In this document: in pieces, positions 1 to 5,725 of the stretch
Layout of the letters: each line of letters begins with the position of its first letter
Numbering within the stretch: position 1 is the first letter of the stretch
Assembly (NCBI GenBank): GCA_034211115.1
Contig: JAXHTH010000233.1
Coordinates: 1-23,650 of the forward strand
Source of the DNA: JAXHTH01 sp034211115
GTDB taxonomy: Bacteria; Planctomycetota; Phycisphaerae; Phycisphaerales; SM1A02
Direction: 5' to 3'
Length of the DNA stretch: 23,650 bases
The notes under the pieces: model-generated
What the model was told of the DNA's origin: nothing
Database searches by the model: none
What the model saw: the letters and a program-made list of their open reading frames with translations, nothing else
Made by a program: the position numbers and the translations under genes

Positions 1-543
1 GGCTTCCCCGATGCGTACCCGATCTATCGCGTGCAGATGCTCGTGCTCGCGCAGCACACGGACCTCACGTTCAAGATCTTCATGGACTGCCCCACGGCGC
101 ATTCGGTGATCTTCGATTCCTCCGGCGACATCCGGGCCAGCGTGCTCGGCGAGGGCGGGTACAACGTCGTCATCGGCGCCTACACGCCCGGCACGCCGCT
201 GCTGCTCGAGATCGAGGTCAACCTCGAGACGCAGACGTGGCGGATACGGCTCGATGACGAAGAGGCCTTCGGCGGCGACTATCCCTCCGAATACCTGCGC
301 GCCCTGCGACTGAGTCTAAGCACCAACGCCCAGCCGGACCCGGTCGCGGTGGATGATGTGCTCATCTGGGGGATCGACGAGGACTGCCCGGCCGACTTCG
401 ACGGCGACGGCGATGTCGATACCGCCGACCTGCTGTACCTGCTCAGCGCGTGGGGGACGGGCGACGGCGATGTCGACGGCGACGGCGACACGGACACCGC
501 CGACCTGCTGGCGCTGCTGGCGGCGTGGGGGCAGTGCCCGTGA
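1..543 (+). CDS. 3' end of a secreted protein with C-terminal dockerin-like module
   Basis: The frame is open from base 1, so the 5' end lies outside the window; 180 residues are visible. Residues 1 to about 125 are beta-rich, with a Trp-x-Ile-x-Leu-Asp-Asp strand and a 'VAVDDVLIWGID' strand like those ending LamG/concanavalin-like sandwich domains; I cannot name the domain. The last ~50 residues hold two Asp/Gly calcium-loop repeats (DGDGDVDTADLL and DGDGDTDTADLL), bracketed by a Cys-Pro before and a terminal Cys-Pro. This is the short dockerin-type module found at the end of many exported proteins of Phycisphaerae ('GC-type dockerin'). The module is nearly identical to those at the ends of the peptidase (1258-2373) and the FG-GAP protein (2726-5422). 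Export is inferred from the module, since the signal peptide is not in view. A hairpin terminator follows at 641-664. Confidence 0.85.
   Translation, partial: GFPDAYPIYRVQMLVLAQHTDLTFKIFMDCPTAHSVIFDSSGDIRASVLGEGGYNVVIGAYTPGTPLLLEIEVNLETQTWRIRLDDEEAFGGDYPSEYLRALRLSLSTNAQPDPVAVDDVLIWGIDEDCPADFDGDGDVDTADLLYLLSAWGTGDGDVDGDGDTDTADLLALLAAWGQCP
385..543 (+). repeat. Dockerin-module coding repeat, copy 1
   Basis: This DNA segment encodes the Cys-Pro bracketed double Ca-loop module. It recurs at 2212-2373 and 5263-5422 with mostly synonymous differences. The three copies encode almost the same ~50 residues at the extreme C-termini of three otherwise unrelated proteins. Confidence 0.8.
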
Positions 544-546
544 ATC

Positions 547-604
547 AAAGCTGAAAAGGGGAAAGCCGAAAGCTGAAATGGGGAAAGCTGAAAGCTGAAC
601 GGGG
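547..604 (+). repeat. GCTGAAA heptad array, copy 1
   Basis: Heptads GCTGAAA, GCCGAAA, GCTGAAA, GCTGAAA and GCTGAAC are separated in places by NGGGGAAA octads. The array starts three bases after the stop codon of the first gene. A shorter version of the same pattern sits just after the stop codon of the FG-GAP gene (5423-5464). Confidence 0.75.
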
Positions 605-640
605 CAACGCGCGGAGGCGCGGAAGGCGCGCGCTGTAAAG

Positions 641-664
641 CCGCGGTTGGTAACCGCGGTTTTT
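641..664 (+). terminator. Hairpin terminator after the first dockerin gene
   Basis: CCGCGGTT (641-648), loop GGT, AACCGCGG (652-659), then a run of T to 664. This is a perfect 8-bp stem with a T tract, a textbook intrinsic terminator. The motif GCTGTAAAGCCGCGG that opens it (632-646) recurs at 5489-5503. Confidence 0.75.
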
Positions 665-892
665 GCGCGCGAATCGAGGTGGACGCGGGGGAGGCGGGAG
701 GCGGGGGCGGTGTGGTGTTCGGGGGCGGGCCCCGGGATGCCTCCCGGGGCTCAAGAGGGGGATGCCTCGCGGGGATCGAAGGGCGTCAGTTTCTCATGAA
801 TCCGGCGTTCTGGATTGATGAATCGACCCATCATCCCGCCCCGCGGGAACAAGCCGCTCCCTCAACCGGTTCTCCGCGATACCATCCCCCTG

Positions 893-969
893 CTCCCTGC
901 TCCCTGCTCCCTGCTCCCTGCTCCCTGCTCCCTGCTCCCTGCTCATCGCTCATCACTCATCGCTCATCA
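893..969. repeat. Heptamer microsatellite: CTCCCTG x7 then CTCATC(G/A) x4
   Basis: Seven perfect CTCCCTG units run from 893 to 941. They continue in phase into four units alternating CTCATCG and CTCATCA (942-969). The array ends 5 bases before the ATG at 975. There are no spacers, so it is not a CRISPR. Slipped-strand changes in copy number would alter the 5' leader of the gene at 975 but not its frame. Confidence 0.9.
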
Positions 970-974
970 CTCCC

Positions 975-1148
975 ATGGACGCCCTCTACCTCATCCTGAT
1001 TCTCGTCGGCTGGATCGTGCTCATGCGCTGGGTGCTGCCCCGCTTCGGCGTGGGCACGTGAATGAGCGGCGCCTGCTCGGTCGAGCAGCCCGGGAAAGAG
1101 AAAGCGGCAGGGGAGAGCCGGGGCGACCCGCCCGCCGATGAAACCTGA
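975..1148 (+). CDS. Candidate small membrane selenoprotein (in-frame UGA at 1059-1061)
   Basis: ATG at 975 opens 28 codons: a single hydrophobic helix (residues 4-22, rich in L, I, V and W) followed by a short 'VLPRFGVGT' tail. The next codon is TGA (1059-1061). The same frame then continues for 28 more codons, starting M-S-G-A-C and ending in a charged hydrophilic tail, to a TGA at 1146-1148. A perfect hairpin with a GGUC loop starts 12 nt after the first TGA (see 1073-1088), the layout of a bacterial SECIS element. If it is read as selenocysteine, the product is 57 residues with one TM helix and a U-x4-C pair just beyond the membrane, suggesting a thiol/selenol redox or metal role. I have a faint, unverified memory of planctomycete small membrane proteins with Cys at this position. 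Alternatives are a 28-residue membrane peptide with a real stop, or no gene at all. No Shine-Dalgarno is visible; the leader is the heptamer array. Confidence 0.5.
1073..1088 (+). promoter_or_regulatory. SECIS-like hairpin downstream of the UGA
   Basis: CTGCTC (1073-1078), loop GGTC (1079-1082), GAGCAG (1083-1088): a perfect 6-bp stem. The loop begins after 17 nt from the UGA. The E. coli fdhF SECIS, as I recall it, also has a GGUC apical loop, about 18 nt after its UGA. The conserved G-U in the loop is what SelB recognises. The function here is inferred from structure and spacing. Confidence 0.5.
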
Positions 1149-1193
1149 CGCTCCGTCCGGTGTCAGACTCTTCCTGAATCACACAGCTCCTTC

Positions 1194-1221
1194 TTGATCC
1201 GTTCATCCCGCGGAGTACTCT
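1194..1221 (+). promoter_or_regulatory. Possible sigma70-type promoter for the M28 peptidase gene
   Basis: TTGATC (1194-1199), 16-base spacer, TACTCT (1216-1221). This gives 4 of 6 and 3 of 6 matches to consensus, about 37 bases upstream of the start codon. It is a weak candidate. Confidence 0.3.
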
Positions 1222-1244
1222 GGGACCGAGGGAAACGCATCAAG

Positions 1245-1251
1245 AAAGGAG
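1245..1251 (+). promoter_or_regulatory. Ribosome binding site fixing the GTG start at 1258
   Basis: AAAGGAG lies 6 bases before GTG 1258 and supports that codon as the start of the peptidase, which then begins with a good signal peptide. Confidence 0.7.
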
Positions 1252-1257
1252 CGACCC

Positions 1258-2373
1258 GTGCGCACCACGATCCTGACCGCCGCGGCCGGCCTCGCGCTGG
1301 CCTCGTTCGCTTCCGGTCCCTGTGTGGCCGATGAGATCGAGGACATCATCAATCAGGCCTCACTGGCCGAATACGAGGACTACCTGCGGGTGCTCACGGG
1401 CGTCGACCCGATCCCGGGCGATCCGCCGCATTACCTGACCAACCGGTACTCTTTCGGGGACGACATTCTCGTCGCCGCGCAGTGGATGCATGACCTCTTC
1501 GAATCCTTCGGGCTGGCCGCGTCCTTCCACGAGTTCGACCCCGCCTACGGCCCGAACGTGATCGGCGAGCTGACGGGCACGACGCGCCCCGATGACATCT
1601 ACATCTACGGCGGCCATTACGACACCTACAACGGCTCCAACCAGTACGATGCGCCGGGCTGCGATGACAACGGCAGCGGGACGGCGGCGACGCTCATGGC
1701 CGCCCGCATCCTCTCCCAGTACGAGTTCGAGGGAACCATCCGCTTCATCGCCTTCTCCGGCGAGGAGCAGTGGATGGTGGGCAGCCAGGCGTACGCCCAG
1801 ATGGCCTACAACGCGGGCGAGAACATCATCGGCGCCATCAACCTCGACATGTTCCTCCATCCCGGCTGGGACAACTACGAACCTGATCCGGATTACGACA
1901 TCGACATCGGCGGCAACAACGACTCCCAGTGGCTGGCGCAGCTCATCGCCGATTACATGGCCGCGTACACGCCCATCGACTTCGAGGTGCACAACGACGA
2001 GGACTTCGTTTCCGATCAGTGGGCGTTCTGGCAGTACGGCTACGATGCGGTCGGCCTCATCGAGAACACGCCGCAGGAGATCTGGGGCGGCTCCAACGAT
2101 GACTACCACCAGTCCACGGACACGATGGACAATCCCGATTACGACTGGGATTTCGGCCTGCACGTGATTCGCGGGAGCCTGGCGGGTCTGGTCGATCTTG
2201 CCGGCGTCGTGCTGTGCCCGGCCGATTTCGATGGCGATGGTGATGTCGACACCGCCGATCTCCTGCATCTTCTGGGTGCGTGGGGTACGCCCGAGGGCGA
2301 CGTAGACGGCGATGGAGACACCGACACCGCCGATCTGCTGGCCCTCCTCGCCGCGTGGGGGGAGTGTCCGTAA
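1258..2373 (+). CDS. Secreted M28-family zinc peptidase with dockerin-like module
   Basis: This 371-residue protein starts at GTG with AAAGGAG upstream. Residues 1-24 form a signal peptide (hydrophobic core, then A-x-A-like 'CVA' before DE). Residues ~95-315 are an M28 catalytic domain. The metal ligands of the aminopeptidase family are all visible: H120 in 'GGHYDT', the bridging Asp in 'GCDDNGSG' (D136), E169-E170 in 'FSGEEQ', D197 in 'INLDM', and H284 in 'DDYHQSTD'. The enzyme should therefore be an active two-zinc exo-peptidase acting outside the cytoplasm, releasing N-terminal amino acids or acting on other small peptides; the substrate cannot be read. Residues 320-371 are the CP...CP double calcium-loop module, which probably anchors or sorts the protein. 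It stands alone as a transcription unit. The family assignment is firm; the anchoring role is inference. Confidence 0.93.
   Translation: MRTTILTAAAGLALASFASGPCVADEIEDIINQASLAEYEDYLRVLTGVDPIPGDPPHYLTNRYSFGDDILVAAQWMHDLFESFGLAASFHEFDPAYGPNVIGELTGTTRPDDIYIYGGHYDTYNGSNQYDAPGCDDNGSGTAATLMAARILSQYEFEGTIRFIAFSGEEQWMVGSQAYAQMAYNAGENIIGAINLDMFLHPGWDNYEPDPDYDIDIGGNNDSQWLAQLIADYMAAYTPIDFEVHNDEDFVSDQWAFWQYGYDAVGLIENTPQEIWGGSNDDYHQSTDTMDNPDYDWDFGLHVIRGSLAGLVDLAGVVLCPADFDGDGDVDTADLLHLLGAWGTPEGDVDGDGDTDTADLLALLAAWGECP
2212..2373 (+). repeat. Dockerin-module coding repeat, copy 2
   Basis: Second copy of the module described at 385-543. Unlike copies 1 and 3, its 3' flank lacks the GCTGAAA array and the CCGCGG hairpin. 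Confidence 0.75.
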
Positions 2374-2725
2374 CGAGCCTGCCCCGATGCCCGTCCGGGT
2401 CCGGGGACGAAGCGGGCAGCAACCCTCAAACGGTGCCGACACGCGGTCCACGCACCTGCGGCCGCGCCGCCCCTCGCGGTGCGATGGCATCGTCCCGACT
2501 CGAACTCATCAGGGAAAACCCGAGGCGGCATCTTGCAGCCGGATCGGATCGAGGTATACTGATGCGAAATTGTGAGCCGGCCGCGCTGCGGGTTGCCGTG
2601 CGCCCAAGCCATGACGCCGGTCAGCGACGACGATCTCCTCGACGCGGCCTCATCGAGACGACCGGCGTCGGCGTGTTGCGGTGCTCGGTGCAACATGCCT
2701 CGCCGATGCAGAGGAGGTCCCAGTG
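2374..2725. other. 352-base intergenic region with a promoter candidate
   Basis: No protein gene can be defended here. The right half contains a promoter candidate (2533-2560) and then about 160 bases of leader before the FG-GAP gene. An open frame from ATG 2611 reads a few plausible residues but runs on antiphase into the FG-GAP gene and is judged spurious. No clear terminator for the peptidase gene was found. Confidence 0.5.
2533..2560 (+). promoter_or_regulatory. Candidate promoter for the FG-GAP protein gene
   Basis: TTGCAG (2533-2538), 16-base spacer, TATACT (2555-2560). The -10 matches 5 of 6 bases; the -35 keeps only TTG. It would give a leader of about 160 bases. Moderate-to-weak candidate. 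Confidence 0.4.
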
Positions 2726-5422
2726 ATGAACCCATTCCGAATCACGAGTCTTGTCGTGTGCCTCGCGGCGGTCACCCCGATCGCAGCGCCCTCCGCGCAT
2801 GGGCAGTGCGAGGCGATCGAAACCACGCAACTAACGCCGGCGGAGGAGCTCGTCGCGGGCGATCGTCTGGGCTCTGCCGTGGCGATCTGGGAGGAAGTTA
2901 TCGTCGTCGGCGCCGATCAGTGCGGTGACCAGGCGTCGCACGTGGGGGAGGCGCACGTGTTCCGCTTCAACTACCAGTACGATGCGTCAAGCTGGGACTG
3001 GGAGCACAGCCTGATGGCCGGCCAGGTATCCGGCGATGAGTTCGGCTCCGCCGTCGCCGTCTGGGACGAGCAGATCCTCGTCGGGGCGCCGGGGCGCAGC
3101 CTCGCGCATGTCTTCGGCAGCGATGACGACAACGGCTGGGTGGCCGAGGCGGAGCTGTCGTCGGGCGACGGAGTTGACCGATTCGGTCACGCCGTGGCGA
3201 TCGAGGGTGACGTCGCCGTCGTCGGCGCTCCGCACAGCAACGCCCAGGGCTTTCGTTCCGGCGCGGTGTACGTGTTCCGATACAACGGTTCGGAATGGAC
3301 GAGCGACGGGCAACTGCTCGCCTTCGACGGGGGCGGGTACGCAGACGACCTGTTCGGGTGGTCGGTCGCGATCTGCGGCGATCGGATCATTGTTGGCGCG
3401 CCGATGGCTGACGACGGATACGGCGCGGCCTACCTCTTCAACCACGACGGCGACCAATGGCAGCAGGAGACCAGGCTGTTGGCGGCGCCCGGAGGCCTCC
3501 TCGGGTACGCGGTGGCGATTGACGGTGACCTGGCCGTCGTCGGCGCATCAGCCGCTTCCGGAACCGGGAGCGCGATCGTGTTTCGCAACCAGGGGGGTGC
3601 GTGGTCCGAAGAAGCGCAGCTCTTCGCGTCCGACGCCGCCGCTGACGATCGATTCGGTTGTGCCGTGGCCATCCGGGGCGAGCTGATCGTGGTCGGGGCG
3701 GACGGGTCGGACGGCCAGGATGCCGCGGACGTCGATGCCGGGGCGGCCTATATCTTCCAATTCACCGACGCGGCCTGGGTGGAGCAGGCGAAACTGCTGG
3801 CCTCCAACGCCGGGCAGGGAGACGCCTTCGGTCTCGCCGTGGCGGCTCGGGACGGCAACGCCGTCCTGGGCGCGCCGCTCAGCGACAATCAGGCGTCAGA
3901 CGGCGGATGCGCCTATGTGTTCGGCGGTTTGTGCGACTGCCAGCCGAACGATACGCTCGATCTCTGCGACATCGCGCAGGGCGAGAGCGATGATGACAAC
4001 GGCACGGGCATGCCGGATGAGTGTGAGCCGGTGCTCGCCAACGAACACGCCGATCTGCTGCCCGAGGACGGGACCGAGGGCGATCTTTTCGGATACGCCG
4101 TGGCAATTGATGATCGATACATCATCGGCGGCGCCATCTATCACGAGCCGGACGGAGCGGCGTACGTGTTTGAGCGCGAATGCGCCGGTGCGAACAACTG
4201 GTCCCAGGACGAGAAGCTGACGGATCCCGATCCCCAGGGCTTCGAGTTGTTCGGATCCTCTGTGTCCATCTCGGGCGACGCGGCAGTCGTCGGCGCCCCG
4301 TATGACAGCCCCGGACGCGCGCTCGTCTTCCGGCGCGACCCACCATGGTGGTTGTACGAGGCGGAACTGATGTTCAGCAATCCGGAAGGGGGAGACCGAA
4401 TCGGCTATGCGGTGGCGATCTGCGGCGACGTCGCCGTCGTCGGTGCGCCGTGGGACGATGGAAACGGATCCGAGTCGGGATCCGCCTCGATCTTTCGCCG
4501 CGACGGCACGGAATGGGAGGAGGAGGAGAACCTCACGCCGCCGGAGGGGAGCGAAGAGGACCACTTCGGACACGCGGTGGCGATCTCCGGCGACGTGGTC
4601 GTCATCGGCATGCCTTCTGATGATACGTACGGCAACTCCGCGGGCGCGGCATACGTCTATCGTTACGACGGCAACAACTGGAACGAGGAGGCCATGCTCT
4701 CGCCCGAGGAGACGTCGCCGGATGAGCAGTTCGGCACCGCGGTGGCGGTGTGCGGTGACGTCATCGCCATCGGCGCGCCGGGCGATGATGAGGGCTGTCC
4801 GCTCGGGACCATCCAGGTCTTCCGCTACGACGGCGAGCAATCGAGCTGGAACCCAGAGGCCACGCTCGCGCCCGGGGACGGGCAGGACGGCGATGGCTTC
4901 GGGCAGTCCGTCTCGGTTTCGGAAGAAACGATCGTCGCCGGCGCGCACGGCGACGATGATTGCGGCTCTCAATCCGGCGCCGCCTACGCCTTCTTCTTCA
5001 ACGGCGCCGAATGGAACGAGGAGGCCAAGCTGCGCGCTTCCGACGCCGAGTCCGGCGACCAGTGCGGGTTTGCGGTCGCGGTCTCTGCCAACTGCGCCGC
5101 GATCGGCGCTCCGTACGACAACGACAACGGCGAGGAGTCCGGCTCGGTCTATGTCTTCGGCGGCATGTCGGACGCGAACGGCAACGGGCACCTGGACATT
5201 TTCGACATCGTCATCGGGTGGAGCTTCGATGAGAACGGCAACGGGATCCCCGATGAATGCGAATGCCCCGGCGACTTCGACGGCGACGGCGATGTCGATA
5301 CCGCCGACCTGCTTCATCTTCTCGGCGCGTGGGGCACACCGAACGGCGATGTGGATGGCGACGGCGACACGGACACCGCCGATCTGCTCGCCCTGCTCGC
5401 AGCGTGGGGCCAATGCCCGTAG
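2726..5422 (+). CDS. Secreted double FG-GAP (integrin-alpha-like) propeller protein with dockerin-like module
   Basis: I place the start at ATG 2726, because GAGGAGG (2711-2717) lies 8 bases upstream and a signal peptide (residues 1-~24, ending 'SAHG') follows; in-frame GTG 2723 is an alternative. The product has 898 residues. Fourteen repeats of the form 'F-G-x-A-V-A-I-x-G-D-x-x-x-V-G-A-P' are visible, the first seven at roughly 65-residue spacing. Seven precede and seven follow a linker with an 'NDTLDLCDIAQG...DDDNGTGMPDECE' pattern. Each seven would close one FG-GAP beta-propeller, so the protein is probably two propellers in tandem. A second 'NGNGIPDECE' linker leads into the CP...CP double calcium-loop module at the C-terminus. 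FG-GAP propellers bind ligands or mediate adhesion, and no catalytic motif is seen. It is likely a surface or secreted binding protein; the ligand is unknown. Confidence 0.9.
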   Translation: MNPFRITSLVVCLAAVTPIAAPSAHGQCEAIETTQLTPAEELVAGDRLGSAVAIWEEVIVVGADQCGDQASHVGEAHVFRFNYQYDASSWDWEHSLMAGQVSGDEFGSAVAVWDEQILVGAPGRSLAHVFGSDDDNGWVAEAELSSGDGVDRFGHAVAIEGDVAVVGAPHSNAQGFRSGAVYVFRYNGSEWTSDGQLLAFDGGGYADDLFGWSVAICGDRIIVGAPMADDGYGAAYLFNHDGDQWQQETRLLAAPGGLLGYAVAIDGDLAVVGASAASGTGSAIVFRNQGGAWSEEAQLFASDAAADDRFGCAVAIRGELIVVGADGSDGQDAADVDAGAAYIFQFTDAAWVEQAKLLASNAGQGDAFGLAVAARDGNAVLGAPLSDNQASDGGCAYVFGGLCDCQPNDTLDLCDIAQGESDDDNGTGMPDECEPVLANEHADLLPEDGTEGDLFGYAVAIDDRYIIGGAIYHEPDGAAYVFERECAGANNWSQDEKLTDPDPQGFELFGSSVSISGDAAVVGAPYDSPGRALVFRRDPPWWLYEAELMFSNPEGGDRIGYAVAICGDVAVVGAPWDDGNGSESGSASIFRRDGTEWEEEENLTPPEGSEEDHFGHAVAISGDVVVIGMPSDDTYGNSAGAAYVYRYDGNNWNEEAMLSPEETSPDEQFGTAVAVCGDVIAIGAPGDDEGCPLGTIQVFRYDGEQSSWNPEATLAPGDGQDGDGFGQSVSVSEETIVAGAHGDDDCGSQSGAAYAFFFNGAEWNEEAKLRASDAESGDQCGFAVAVSANCAAIGAPYDNDNGEESGSVYVFGGMSDANGNGHLDIFDIVIGWSFDENGNGIPDECECPGDFDGDGDVDTADLLHLLGAWGTPNGDVDGDGDTDTADLLALLAAWGQCP
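5263..5422 (+). repeat. Dockerin-module coding repeat, copy 3
   Basis: Third copy of the module described at 385-543. As with copy 1, its 3' flank carries a GCTGAAA array, a GCTGTAAAGCCGCGG hairpin and a GATGSCTCCCGGGGCTCAA motif. Confidence 0.8.
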
Positions 5423-5464
5423 GAGAAAGCTGAAACGTGGAAAGCTGAACGCTGAAATGGGGGG
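5423..5464 (+). repeat. GCTGAAA heptad array, copy 2
   Basis: GCTGAAA, CGTGGAAA, GCTGAAC, GCTGAAA, TGGGG follow directly after the stop codon of the FG-GAP gene. The same unit types occur at 547-604. Confidence 0.7.
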
Positions 5465-5497
5465 CATGCGGCGGCACGCGGGGCGTCGGCTGTAAAG

Positions 5498-5520
5498 CCG
5501 CGGCTGGCAACCGCGGTTCT
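5498..5520 (+). terminator. Hairpin after the FG-GAP gene
   Basis: CCGCGG (5498-5503) pairs with CCGCGG (5511-5516) and TTCT follows. It is homologous to the terminator at 641-664 but with a weaker T tract and a two-base change in the loop side. Confidence 0.5.
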
Positions 5521-5725
5521 GTGCGCCCGGGGATGGAGCTGGGCGCGGAGGTGCGGACGGCGTCGAGGGCGGGCGCTTCGGGATGTTCGCACGCGAACCC
5601 CGCGATGGCTCCCGGGGCTCAACGGGTGCGATGCTGATTCACCCGGGGGTCGGCTACACTTCTGCGCTCATGCCACGCGCGGCGCGGCGTGCCTCGTATC
5701 CGTCCTCTCGCTCCCCTCGCGGTCG

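Larger units (their letters stand above)
544..974. other. 431-base intergenic region made largely of repeats
   Basis: No convincing protein gene is seen here. In order it holds a GCTGAAA heptad array (547-604), a hairpin terminator (641-664), a G-rich stretch (680-735), two near-copies of a GATGCCTCSCGGGG motif (736-754 and 761-780), and a CTCCCTG / CTCATCR microsatellite (893-969). The first four components reappear in similar order after the FG-GAP gene (5423-5622). Confidence 0.7.
5423..5725. other. 303-base intergenic region repeating the flank of the first gene
   Basis: No gene is seen. It contains a GCTGAAA array (5423-5464), a hairpin (5498-5516) opened by GCTGTAAAGCCGCGG, and GATGGCTCCCGGGGCTCAA (5604-5622), matching 547-754 in order. 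A TACACT at 5655-5660 could be a -10 box for the ABC-F gene, but no matching -35 is seen. Confidence 0.6.

Noticed and set aside
893..969. CRISPR array
   Set aside because: Units are 7 bases and contiguous with no spacers; no cas gene is nearby.
1059..1148. Independent second peptide starting at the ATG directly after the UGA
   Set aside because: It is possible by TGAATG coupling, but a 28-residue hydrophilic peptide with no signature is less likely than readthrough given the SECIS-like hairpin. Kept only as the alternative.
2572..2928. Small protein gene in the leader of the FG-GAP gene
   Set aside because: The frame runs out of phase into the signal-peptide region of a better supported gene and has no ribosome binding site or family resemblance.
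3896..5467. A 523-codon open frame antisense to the FG-GAP gene
   Set aside because: The repeated composition mirrors the FG-GAP repeats on the other strand; there is no independent motif or start signal.
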